DNA from: an uncultured Granulosicoccaceae bacterium
Lineage (GTDB): Bacteria; Pseudomonadota; Gammaproteobacteria; Granulosicoccales; Granulosicoccaceae
Length of the DNA stretch: 64,000 nt
Reading direction: 5' to 3'
Assembly (NCBI GenBank): GCA_937922945.1
Contig: CAKZUP010000032.1
Coordinates: 1-64,000 of the forward strand
Below are positions 54,762 through 63,583 of the stretch, in pieces. The notes under the pieces were generated by a model. It was not told the origin of the DNA and made no database searches. It saw only the letters and a list, made by a program, of their open reading frames with translations. How positions within the stretch are numbered: position 1 is the first letter of the stretch; every line of letters starts with the position of its first letter. Made by a program: the position numbers and the translations under genes.

Positions 54762-56003
54762 GTGAACAGTAACGGCCTCGAGCGCAATTTATATCTCTAT
54801 CCTCGGTATCAAGCAGCGGCCGGATTTCTTCCGTGGTTACCCGTATTCTTCTTGTTCTTTCATCAACACGTCACGCTGGCTGACGTATTGCGCTTAAGCG
54901 CCGTATACTATTTTTCTGTTTTTCTTCTGGAAGTACCCTCTGGTTACTTTTCGGATAAATTTGGCAGGCGCTTAACACTCATTATTTCAGCCACATTCGG
55001 AATGTTAGCGTATTGCGTTTTCATCGTATCCGACAACTTCACAGGGCTCGCCATTGGTCAGGTTCTACTGGCTGGTTTTTTCTCTTTTAAAACCGGTAGC
55101 GACAATGCCTTACTGTATGACAGTTTAAAAAACTTAGGACGCACGCAAGAATATGCGAGTCGAGAGGCCAATGGTGCGCGATGGGGATTAATCTCCATGG
55201 CACTGGCAGCATTATTAGGTGGCGTTGGAGGAACGTTTAACCTTGCGTTGCCTTATGCGTTGGCGTTGTTAGGCAGTATCGCGACCATCATCACAGCCTT
55301 GCAATTTTCAGAACCGGCCACCGATCGCCAGGTAGCAACATTTTTTCGCCAACTTAGACTATGTTTTTCCCGACTTAAGGAACCTGTGCTGCTATGGCTA
55401 ATGGTTTTCTACGTATTGTCTTTTTCACTCACACACATACCGGCTGAATTTAATCAGCCTTATATCAAACTTCTGGATCTAAACTGGCTGGCAGATACTG
55501 ATTCAAGCGCAATAATTTCCGGAATGATGGTCGCTATTTCAATGCTAGGTGGTGTAGTGGGCGCAACTATCAGTATACCGTTACTGAATCGCTATGGGGT
55601 TAATGCACTACTCGTTGTTAGCTTGATTTGTATCCTGATTATCATTGCAGGCATGGCGAGCGTGCTTCATCCGCTCATATTAACGTTTGTACTGTTCAGA
55701 AATTTCCCGATGGCATTGAGTGACGCTCCCCTACTCGCCGCTATCTCTCCACATATAGAAAGCAGTTATCGTGCAACGTATTTATCATTACAAAGTTTAG
55801 CCGGTAGGCTGGGGTTTTCGTTAGTGTTGTTATCACTGTCGAATCTTGTGGGCAACAACGAGTTTCATTCCACCAATGCCGGTGAGCTGAGCTGGACCAC
55901 TATCCAACACGCGCTAACAGTAAGTGCCGTTGTCGGTTTAATTGGCTTAGTCGTTTTAACAGTATTGCGACAAAAAAACACTAATGACAGTGTTGGGAAC
56001 TAA
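54762..56003 (+). CDS. MFS transporter
   Basis: The GTG start gives 413 residues with about 12 hydrophobic segments. The MFS signature after helix 2 is SGYFSDKFGRRLTLIIS. LARSY-type substrate motifs are absent, and the family is a general drug/solute group. The opening LYPRYQAAAGFLPWLPVFFLFFHQHVTL resembles MFS proteins of unknown substrate. No neighbour suggests a substrate. Confidence 0.88.
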   Translation: MNSNGLERNLYLYPRYQAAAGFLPWLPVFFLFFHQHVTLADVLRLSAVYYFSVFLLEVPSGYFSDKFGRRLTLIISATFGMLAYCVFIVSDNFTGLAIGQVLLAGFFSFKTGSDNALLYDSLKNLGRTQEYASREANGARWGLISMALAALLGGVGGTFNLALPYALALLGSIATIITALQFSEPATDRQVATFFRQLRLCFSRLKEPVLLWLMVFYVLSFSLTHIPAEFNQPYIKLLDLNWLADTDSSAIISGMMVAISMLGGVVGATISIPLLNRYGVNALLVVSLICILIIIAGMASVLHPLILTFVLFRNFPMALSDAPLLAAISPHIESSYRATYLSLQSLAGRLGFSLVLLSLSNLVGNNEFHSTNAGELSWTTIQHALTVSAVVGLIGLVVLTVLRQKNTNDSVGN

Positions 56004-56090
56004 TACAGTTTTTTCAGCGCCAGTCCAGTCATATTCGTTTTATTTAGCGTAGCGTTCCTGTCCGTAAAGTCATTTGTAAAGCACGGGTAC

Positions 56091-57320
56091 TTAAATCAGA
56101 AAGTCTTTAAAGCGCTGGCTCATGTGCTCTTCCAAACCCGCTCTTTTCGTGCGCACGATAAATTGGGCGGCTAGGTTATGTTCCTCTGCCAAACCCATGG
56201 CATCGTCTGGCCCCATGATCATCAGCGCCGTAGAGAGTGCATCGGCCTGCAGCGTCGTCTTCGCGATAACGCTAACAGACGCCAATGCGTGATCGACCGG
56301 AAAGCCCGTGCGGGGGTCTATTGAATGTGAATAGCGACGATTGTCATGCATGAAAAAATGCCGATAATCGCCGGATGTTGCCACAGCATGGTCTTCGAGC
56401 TCTACTATTCGATACGCCTCTGAATAGCGTGATTGGGGGCGCTCTATGGCTACTCGCCAGTTTGAGCCATCCGATTTTCGACCTCGAGAGCGAAGCTCAC
56501 CACCGACCTCAACCAAGTAATGCTCTAAGCCTTGGTTGTCCAGAAAACTTGCCAACTCATCAACAGCGTACCCCTTGGCGATGCCTGAGAGATCAAGCGT
56601 TACCGCAGCATTCAGTTTTCTTATGGATGAAGACTGACGGTTAAGCTCAACATGCTGGTAACCGACTTCATTTAGTAGAGAATTAATCTTGCGAACGCTT
56701 GGTTGTTGGCCGACTGTATTAGTCACGATTCGGGAGCCTGCACCAAAGCCCCATAAATCCACCAACCGACCGACACTTGCATCAAAAGCACCGCCACTCA
56801 TTTCGCTGGTGTAAAGCGCTGATTCGATAACGTTGAATAACGACGCACTTATCTCGCGCCAGTCTGTATCTGCTGTTCGATTAATTTGACTCAGCTCGGA
56901 TTGGCTGCGCCAGGTCGACATGCTGCTATCGATTTGCTGGAGAACTCGATACGCATCCCGCTGAAGGTTGTTGTAAGGCGATGGATGAAGATTGGCGTTT
57001 TGAGTATCACCGAGCTTATCACTCATGAATTTATCACCCATGACTTCATAACCCATGACTTCATAACCCATAGAACGAGTGATATAAGCGTTACTATCAG
57101 CAGTGGCGTCGTTAAAAGTAGATGTTGAATGCGGTGCGAGCGTTATGTTGTAGCCCGTGCCCATTGTTTTGCCGCCGAATTCAATATTACTGCCAATGGA
57201 CGCATGAGGCCGACCAATGCTACTTCGACCAACTATGTTTATAACGCCTGCAGGCAGTAGCGCAGCGCCTCCCATATAAAGCACATTTTTTAACATTGAG
57301 CGTCTATCCATGGCGCTCAT
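56091..57320 (-). CDS. apbE: ApbE-family FAD:protein FMN transferase
   Basis: A 409-residue ApbE. The N-terminus has a twin-arginine (DRRSMLK) and a hydrophobic segment, so export through Tat or Sec is likely; there is no lipobox Cys. The catalytic domain starts FGGKTMGTGYNITL. Typical motifs are GGAFDASVGRLVDLWGF, DLSGIAKGYAVD, YLVEVGGELRSRG and HSIDPRTGFP. It attaches FMN to a Thr of a partner flavoprotein, which is not in the window. An inserted repetitive stretch (about residues 80-105) comes from a 15-bp DNA repeat and is not part of the normal fold. Confidence 0.92.
   Translation of the reverse strand: MSAMDRRSMLKNVLYMGGAALLPAGVINIVGRSSIGRPHASIGSNIEFGGKTMGTGYNITLAPHSTSTFNDATADSNAYITRSMGYEVMGYEVMGDKFMSDKLGDTQNANLHPSPYNNLQRDAYRVLQQIDSSMSTWRSQSELSQINRTADTDWREISASLFNVIESALYTSEMSGGAFDASVGRLVDLWGFGAGSRIVTNTVGQQPSVRKINSLLNEVGYQHVELNRQSSSIRKLNAAVTLDLSGIAKGYAVDELASFLDNQGLEHYLVEVGGELRSRGRKSDGSNWRVAIERPQSRYSEAYRIVELEDHAVATSGDYRHFFMHDNRRYSHSIDPRTGFPVDHALASVSVIAKTTLQADALSTALMIMGPDDAMGLAEEHNLAAQFIVRTKRAGLEEHMSQRFKDFLI
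57021..57080. repeat. 15-bp in-frame tandem repeat inside apbE
   Basis: Four contiguous 15-base units (57021, 57036, 57051, 57066) encode variants of a five-residue repeat of the type GYEVM/GDKFM. The middle two units are identical. Because 15 is a multiple of three the reading frame is kept. The encoded segment lies between the Tat-like leader and the catalytic region. Confidence 0.88.
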
Positions 57321-57350
57321 GATACCAAAACCAGATTCATTGAACGAGTT

Positions 57351-58139
57351 TCAGCTAGCAGATGCAAGACAATAAACGGGCTCTTCGGGCACAGATACCA
57401 GGGAATCTCGGTGGAACTGCTGGTTGGCACGAAGTTTTTCGCAAAAACTGACCAGGTTCTCTAACGAGATGAACTCGCTGACCTCTGCATGCATCCGATT
57501 ACGTTTGTGTGCATAACGCTTTATCGGTAACCATTGCGGCAAGCTTCCTTTCGGTCCGATACCATCAATTAGAACGAACCTAATCTGCCCATCGGGGAGT
57601 CGTTTTACACATATATTGTTAACCGATGCGTCTCGTACCACAATGGCTGTTGTGAAGCACCAGTTCATGAAGTCCTGAAACGCGCGCCGCCAGTTCTCTT
57701 CCTCTTGTTCAAATGCCATTGGTGTCAGGCATTCGTGCAGCAGGGGTGCTATGGAAACACCATCTTCGGCCAATACTTTTTCAACGACCCACCCCACACC
57801 TTCTGTTGTACAGATGCGACCATAGAACCTGCTCACCCGGTTTTCAGTTGATTCTTTATGGAGTAGATTAATTAACCTGATATAACGGTACTCGCGACGA
57901 GACTCGTTACGACCGCGGGCATTTCTCGGAATTTTTATGCATAAGGCCTGGTCGCCAGGATGCTGATAACATAATCTACCCGACCCTCGCCCCAACAAGC
58001 GCAAAGGTTCGCTCAAATCTGCAGACTCAATTGCTCGTGCAAGCCGTTCCTTACAGCGGTAGGTATAAAGACTTTCGATCACGGTATTGGCATCACCTTG
58101 AGTTTTGGATTGAATGTTCCAATAACTTTTTGCAGGCAT
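57351..58139 (-). CDS. yrbL: YrbL-family protein (PhoP regulatory network)
   Basis: A 262-residue protein of the PhoP regulatory network protein YrbL family, which has a kinase-like fold. LRLLGRGSGRLCYQHPGDQALCIKIP is the glycine-rich/Lys region, and the late FVLIDGIGPKG has a DG that resembles a metal-binding motif. The start at ATG 58139 would overlap the end of the Kelch gene by 47 bases; a GTG at 58082 would remove the overlap. It may be translationally coupled. The biochemical role of YrbL is not known. Confidence 0.82.
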   Translation of the reverse strand: MPAKSYWNIQSKTQGDANTVIESLYTYRCKERLARAIESADLSEPLRLLGRGSGRLCYQHPGDQALCIKIPRNARGRNESRREYRYIRLINLLHKESTENRVSRFYGRICTTEGVGWVVEKVLAEDGVSIAPLLHECLTPMAFEQEEENWRRAFQDFMNWCFTTAIVVRDASVNNICVKRLPDGQIRFVLIDGIGPKGSLPQWLPIKRYAHKRNRMHAEVSEFISLENLVSFCEKLRANQQFHRDSLVSVPEEPVYCLASAS

Positions 58140-60252
58140 GCACGCTTGATAATGCTCCTAACTCCCAATCGGATCCCTTGGTCATTCGCACCACGCAAAC
58201 ATCATCGCTTGTGCCATTTTGCTGAAAATGTTCAACGCTATCGCTGTCAGTTGAGCTGGAGAAGTCGAGTTTGTCTTCTTCTACTAAAACGATAGTACGG
58301 GACCATGAGGCGGTCGATGTGTCCCTTTGGTAATAGGTGAGTAACCCATTCTGACTCAGCTGTGCTGATTGTAAGTTGCATGCTGAAATGTCAGGCAGCT
58401 TGCCCACGCACTGATCGTTAGTGTAAGAAAATCCTGTTTGGCGTTTTGATAACCCAAGTTTGGTTTGAGCGCTACCCGAGCAATAAATGTTTAGCGTGCT
58501 GGCTTTACCTTGGTACACATCGCTTGCACAGCCACTGATATTGTCAGGCAACGTGCTTGAGCGATAGAGCTGGTTTACCTCGACCAAGGCATCGAGCGCT
58601 TCGGTATCAATCGCCTTCGACAATTCACTGAACATGATTTGAAGCTCACTATCATCTGCATTCAAACCGACGACAACCCCTTCGTATCGCGCACCAGTAT
58701 GATGATTGATAACAGTGTATACGCCATCTGTAACTGCACATGACCGGCCACCAGCACAAATTTCTTTTTGATTTTGCTTTTCATCCTGCACTTGGTACCA
58801 GCCGTCGTCCGGCCAACTTATCGTATTTCCGCTAATCACCAATGGATGCCCCTGTTTAGATGGAGCCACAGGTTCAGGCGTCGCTGTTGATGTACCAGAT
58901 GATGCTGGCTGCGACGCACCCACAGGTATATCTCTAAACCGCTTACCGGTTGCATGATTGATAACAAGGTAGCTGCCTACTGGTACATCGCAAGAACGCC
59001 CACCAGCACATACTTCGACGAAATCCCCTTCACTCAGCACTTGATACCATCCATCATCTGGCCAGCTCAACGTACCACCGGTCACCACCACAGGGCCATA
59101 CTGAGACGATGTTTCCGCAGAATCATTCGCTGGCGCTGGTACCGGTGCTGGCTCTGGTGCTGGCTCTGGTGCTGGCTCTGGTATTGGCTCTGGTATTGGC
59201 TCTGGTGTTGGCTCTGGTGTTGGTGCTGGCTCTGGTGTTGACACGGCACCACCGACAGCATCTTTAAATACGTTACTGGTTAGCGAGCGCACAGAAGGAA
59301 TGGATTTAGAGGTTATCGGTGCCCCACCACCAGCCACCAACAGCTTACCGTCAAAAATTCTTGCCACGGGTGCGACCAACGTTTGCGGCAGTGTGGCAAC
59401 CTGAGACCACGTGTCTTTTTTCCAGTCATATCTCACTACCCTATTACCTGGTCTGTTCCCACCGACCATGTAGATAAAACCGTTATGGACAAACGTACCC
59501 GGTTCGCTATGAGATTCAGCCGCCGGTAAATTAGCCACACGATTCCATTGATTGTTTGCAGGGTTATACGTGTGTACAAAAGGCACATTGCCACCACCAA
59601 TGCCTGGACAACCATCGTGTCCGTTCTGACCACCGATGGCGTAAATCAGGTTGTTCAGGACAACGGTTGAAAAATGATTTCGTGCTAGCGGCATTGCAGC
59701 ACTACCTGTTAGATCTTTCCAGCCTGCTCCAATGGCACTCAGATTCAGAACATAGTGAAAGTTAACATCACATTTGGCTTGCGCGTCCATACCACCAAAG
59801 ATGTGAATATTATTACCAACCAAAGCCGCTCCGCCACCTGCCATCGGCTTTGGCAAACCGGGGCCTTTGCGCCATTGCTTGTTGTTCAGATTGTAAATCC
59901 ACACATCTGCTGTGACTTTTCCGGGGTGTGCTCCAACCCGGCCTCCCAATAGCCATACATCTGCACCGACTTTGACTGTTCCTGTATGAGTAACCGCCGT
60001 TCCATTGGCCACAGACGTATTTCCGAGCAATGACCACTGTTTGGTTGAAGGGTTGTACTTCTCGATGCTATTACCAACGAACAGTCCTTTTGAAAAACCA
60101 TTGAATACGTAGAGTTCCCCATTGTGCGCAACCGATGCTGCTTCCGATCGATTCAGCTTCATATTGGGTTGAGTATTCCACGACTGTGCGGATGCTGTAG
60201 ACACCGAAAAAAACAGCCAGAAAAGGCCTGACATCAGACTATAACTTCGCAT
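58093..60252 (-). CDS. Secreted Kelch-propeller protein with twin WPDDGWYQV modules
   Basis: A 719-residue exported protein. The signal peptide ends near residue 22. Residues 25-330 form a Kelch beta-propeller with repeated GG-containing blades (LLGGRVGAHPG, IFGGMDAQ, AIGGQNGHDG, YMVGGNRPG). Residues 339-376 are a Pro/Glu/Ala spacer. Residues 387-445 and 470-529 are two copies of a module with WPDDGWYQV and CAGGRSC, so each has a probable disulfide. The remainder (540-719) is a Cys-containing domain I do not recognise. The protein may bind carbohydrate or act in adhesion. Confidence 0.83.
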   Translation of the reverse strand: MRSYSLMSGLFWLFFSVSTASAQSWNTQPNMKLNRSEAASVAHNGELYVFNGFSKGLFVGNSIEKYNPSTKQWSLLGNTSVANGTAVTHTGTVKVGADVWLLGGRVGAHPGKVTADVWIYNLNNKQWRKGPGLPKPMAGGGAALVGNNIHIFGGMDAQAKCDVNFHYVLNLSAIGAGWKDLTGSAAMPLARNHFSTVVLNNLIYAIGGQNGHDGCPGIGGGNVPFVHTYNPANNQWNRVANLPAAESHSEPGTFVHNGFIYMVGGNRPGNRVVRYDWKKDTWSQVATLPQTLVAPVARIFDGKLLVAGGGAPITSKSIPSVRSLTSNVFKDAVGGAVSTPEPAPTPEPTPEPIPEPIPEPAPEPAPEPAPVPAPANDSAETSSQYGPVVVTGGTLSWPDDGWYQVLSEGDFVEVCAGGRSCDVPVGSYLVINHATGKRFRDIPVGASQPASSGTSTATPEPVAPSKQGHPLVISGNTISWPDDGWYQVQDEKQNQKEICAGGRSCAVTDGVYTVINHHTGARYEGVVVGLNADDSELQIMFSELSKAIDTEALDALVEVNQLYRSSTLPDNISGCASDVYQGKASTLNIYCSGSAQTKLGLSKRQTGFSYTNDQCVGKLPDISACNLQSAQLSQNGLLTYYQRDTSTASWSRTIVLVEEDKLDFSSSTDSDSVEHFQQNGTSDDVCVVRMTKGSDWELGALSSVHACKKLLEHSIQNSR
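59135..59246 (-). repeat. PE-rich codon repeat in the Kelch gene
   Basis: Alternating Pro-Glu-Pro-Ala/Thr/Ile codons produce a 12-base-period repeat across the spacer between the propeller and the two modules. It is a coding repeat, probably an extended linker, and may vary in length between strains. Confidence 0.85.
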
Positions 60253-60939
60253 AATTCCGCTTCCTGTTTTTATGCCACTGGGTGTGACAAAAAAGGGTGG
60301 TAAAAAATCCGCTATTTACCGAATACCAACGGCCTTTAACTTAACTTGACTACTGCTTTGTGAAAATAATACTTACAGACTAGGTTTAGCAAAAATATGA
60401 AAGAAAACACGTTTATTCGTGGTTTGAATCGCTAAGTGATAGATAATTAAACAACTTCACTGAAGACATTAAGCCCTTAGCGTGCAACGCTGTTCATGTT
60501 TCAGGAACACATGCGCAGACACGCATCAGCAAACGACACAGCAAAGAGAACTCAGGACAACTCGCACTAAGCAAAAAAAACAGGTCGCATGCCAGCACCG
60601 AAGCCAAAACTGCGCGTGATTTTCCGGTGCAGATTTTCGGCTGATCGACGACAAAACATGGCTCAAACCGTGTTTCACCTGCGACACCGTTCATGGTTTT
60701 TACATCCTGTCGCCCGAGCATGTACCGGTAACCCCCAGGAAACACAAATTGACATAAAATCGGGCTATCAGTCAGTGGTCATCGGGGTTTTCGGGCTATA
60801 GTTTTACGGCTGTCGATGGAAGCTATCGGCAGCTCTCATCCACTTTGCGACAAAACCGCCATGCCAAACACGCTAGCGGCCGCTGGCAGAACAGGACATC
60901 ATTGATTTGCAGCCAACTCTTCCATACCTTTGCCTTTCT
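60253..60939. other. Long intergenic region before the DUF4091 gene
   Basis: Small frames at 60494-60801 show no family and overlap on both strands, so I see no gene here. The region is divergent between the Kelch gene and the DUF4091 gene and should hold both promoters. I found no clear promoter, operator or hairpin. Confidence 0.5.
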
Positions 60940-62880
60940 GTGAAAAAGGGTTTAGCCCACAAAGGCATCCTATTCAACGGAGTCGCTCTGTCTAAGAATA
61001 CCGGCCAGAGCTTGAGCTTATTTCTTCTATTGATTTTTGTTGTCACAGTGTCTGGCTGCGATGCCGGTGTAAAGGTGGCATCTGAATTCAAGTCGTACAA
61101 CAGCGGCTGCAACGATAGTCACTCGACTATTATCATTTGCCCCGCCACCGACATGGCAAAAATAACCAAAGAAGGAAACATCGGATTTGAGCACAAGGAT
61201 TACAACTGGTCGACAGGTGTGTTGGAACTTCATGCTGCACGGAACGAAACCGTTGCTTATCAACTCATACTAAAACGGGCAACCGACGACACTGTTACAA
61301 ACATTACGCTATCGTTTGGCGAATTTCGCGCAAGTGATACAGGCTCGACAACCCAGTTTTACCAATCAGCGTATGCCGCGTTTTATCACCCTATAGATAA
61401 TGCTGGATACACATGGGGCCCACCAACCCCTGTGCTTGCCTGGCCGGCAGAATACCCTGACGCACTTGTACCATTTACAGAAACGTGTGCGTCAGATGCT
61501 TCCGGACAAGTCCTCAAACAGGTTGATATTGCATCGCCAAAACTTGTCGAACAAAACCAGGCTATCTGGATTGACACCTACATACCAAAAAACACAGCAC
61601 CGGGCATCTACGAACAAATATTGGATTTAGAAATTGATGAGCACGTTATACAACTGCCAGTACAGATCACAGTTTATAACACCACTCTGCCAGACGAACC
61701 CAGTATCGACGCTGTTGGTGAGATATACAGAAGTTATGATCTTGAAGGAGCGGGCTTTGATATAACCGACCCTGCCTGGAAAGCAATGTCGCACTGCTAT
61801 CAACGTTTAGCGCACCAGCACCGCATGGTCTTTATCGAACGGTTACCAACGCTGTTAACGCAAAATCAATTAGACGCTTATGCTGATGTTATAGAGCCAA
61901 TAGTTACCGGGAGCTTATTTGATGTTGCAAACGGTTATATTGGACCGGGCGAAAATACCCCGGTATCTATCTGGAAAACACCGTGGCCGCAAACCATCAA
62001 TGGCTTTTCTGTCGAACCATTGAGTGAGCGTGAAATAAGCGAATATGCATCGCTTGCATCGAACTGGAATGCGTTGTCCACAAACAGAGGCTGGCCAACT
62101 ATAAATTACTTTGCTTACGTGTTTGATGAGGTGGATGGCCCCGATACAACAAGCGACACAGGCGACGCCCGCAGCCGCTACATAGAACAAATACACGATC
62201 AGATATCATTGGTACAAAACGCCATCGATTCAGGCACCACCGATATTGCTATTGACCTTATCTGGACCAGCCATAGCAACCCCTCCGCATGGAAAGACGA
62301 TCCGGCACTCGACCTCACCGATAAAGTAAGGCTATGGGCACCAAATGCAAGCGCAGCAGACACGCAATTTTTAAGCGAGCGCATAGCGTCTGGAGACAAA
62401 GCTTGGTTTTATCACAGTGGGCATCCGGCTGTCGGTGCACATAGCATTAACGTATCGGGTATTGAGATGCGAACGTGGGGTGTGATTGGCGCGCGTTATG
62501 GATTTCAAGGGCAGCTAATGTGGGCACTAAACCTGGGTAGTGATGACTTTCCCTATCGTGAACCTCATTACAGGCCGGATGAAGATCGCGCCGGTAACGG
62601 TGTCATGGTTTATCCCGGCAATCAACTGGATAAAATTGGTTTTAAAAAATCCCCTGGCCCCGTTCCTTCTATGCGGTTAAAAGCATGGCGGCGGGGTTTG
62701 CAAGATGCCGAACTCTATTATTTGGCGTTTGAACAATCACCGGAAACAGCAACACAACTTATTACTGGCATGGTTCCAACGGCCCTTAGTGAGGGCGAAG
62801 GCCGTGCCAGCTGGCCCAGTACCAGCGGTCCATGGATTGAATTCCATAAACAATTACTACAGGCAGCGTCTACTCGCTAA
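60940..62880 (+). CDS. DUF4091 lipoprotein, glycoside-hydrolase-like
   Basis: The frame opens at TTG 60907; GTG 60940 gives KKGLAHK, a hydrophobic segment and the lipobox VSGC (Cys40), so it is a lipoprotein of 646 residues. Neither start has a strong ribosome binding site. The middle has LELHAARNETVAYQLIL and WIDTYIPKNTAPGIYEQ, and the C-terminal MRLKAWRRGLQDAELYYLAFE is the DUF4091 signature. The DUF4091 family is related to glycoside hydrolases, but no activity is proven. It is followed 85 bases later by nitrile hydratase genes, which look unrelated. Confidence 0.87.
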   Translation: MKKGLAHKGILFNGVALSKNTGQSLSLFLLLIFVVTVSGCDAGVKVASEFKSYNSGCNDSHSTIIICPATDMAKITKEGNIGFEHKDYNWSTGVLELHAARNETVAYQLILKRATDDTVTNITLSFGEFRASDTGSTTQFYQSAYAAFYHPIDNAGYTWGPPTPVLAWPAEYPDALVPFTETCASDASGQVLKQVDIASPKLVEQNQAIWIDTYIPKNTAPGIYEQILDLEIDEHVIQLPVQITVYNTTLPDEPSIDAVGEIYRSYDLEGAGFDITDPAWKAMSHCYQRLAHQHRMVFIERLPTLLTQNQLDAYADVIEPIVTGSLFDVANGYIGPGENTPVSIWKTPWPQTINGFSVEPLSEREISEYASLASNWNALSTNRGWPTINYFAYVFDEVDGPDTTSDTGDARSRYIEQIHDQISLVQNAIDSGTTDIAIDLIWTSHSNPSAWKDDPALDLTDKVRLWAPNASAADTQFLSERIASGDKAWFYHSGHPAVGAHSINVSGIEMRTWGVIGARYGFQGQLMWALNLGSDDFPYREPHYRPDEDRAGNGVMVYPGNQLDKIGFKKSPGPVPSMRLKAWRRGLQDAELYYLAFEQSPETATQLITGMVPTALSEGEGRASWPSTSGPWIEFHKQLLQAASTR

Positions 62881-62965
62881 TTTCCAATTTATACTTACCC
62901 ACACTGTGGCAAATAAACCGGGAATGCGAGATACTGCAATCTGTACTTAGCGAGGTACTCAATTC

Positions 62966-63583
62966 ATGCACAGCCACGATGATGATGATCACTCTCACCT
63001 CACCGATATCGAAGCGCGCGTTAGAGCACTTGAGAGCTTACTTGGCGAAAAAGGCTATATCAACTCTACCGCCGTCGATGAAATAGTTCAGACCTACGAG
63101 AAAAAAATTGGTCCGCAGAACGGTGCACATGTGGTTGCCAAAGCATGGACAGACAAACAGTTCAACGATTGGTTGCGTAAGGATGCCACTGCAGCTATTC
63201 ATTCGCTTGGATACACATCAAGACAGGGAGAGCACATGGAAGCCGTGTTCAATTCTCCAGACACACACCACCTGGTCGTTTGCACATTGTGCTCATGCTA
63301 CCCTTGGTCGGTGTTAGGGCTTCCACCAACGTGGTACAAGTCCCCACCCTACCGATCTAAAGCCGTTATCGATCCACGTGGTGTACTTGCAGATTTTGGT
63401 GTGCACCTGCCAGAACATACCAGCATCGAAGTTCACGACTCCACTGCAGAAATACGCTACTTGGTAATACCCGAACGGCCAGCCAACACCGATGATTTAG
63501 ATGAAAAGGCGTTGTCACAACTGGTTACACGCAATTCCATGATCGGTACCGCAATACTTGCACCAGCGGAGAAAACCAAATGA
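62966..63583 (+). CDS. nthA: Nitrile hydratase alpha subunit, cobalt type
   Basis: A 205-residue alpha subunit of nitrile hydratase, which adds water to nitriles to give amides. The metal-binding loop is VCTLCSCYPW, with Cys106, Cys109 and Cys111. Thr107 rather than Ser marks the cobalt class. PPTWYKSPPYRSKAVIDPRGVL is also typical. The N-terminus MHSHDDDDHSH is unusually rich in His and Asp. The related thiocyanate hydrolase gamma subunit shares this loop, so that remains possible. Its stop overlaps the start of the beta gene (ATGA). Confidence 0.93.
   Translation: MHSHDDDDHSHLTDIEARVRALESLLGEKGYINSTAVDEIVQTYEKKIGPQNGAHVVAKAWTDKQFNDWLRKDATAAIHSLGYTSRQGEHMEAVFNSPDTHHLVVCTLCSCYPWSVLGLPPTWYKSPPYRSKAVIDPRGVLADFGVHLPEHTSIEVHDSTAEIRYLVIPERPANTDDLDEKALSQLVTRNSMIGTAILAPAEKTK

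Noticed and set aside
59135..59246. Possible CRISPR-like or non-coding repeat
   Set aside because: It is a Pro-Glu/Ala coding repeat within the Kelch gene, with no spacer structure.
60494..60801. Overlapping small frames on both strands before the DUF4091 gene
   Set aside because: They have no motifs and no binding sites; they are likely chance frames.
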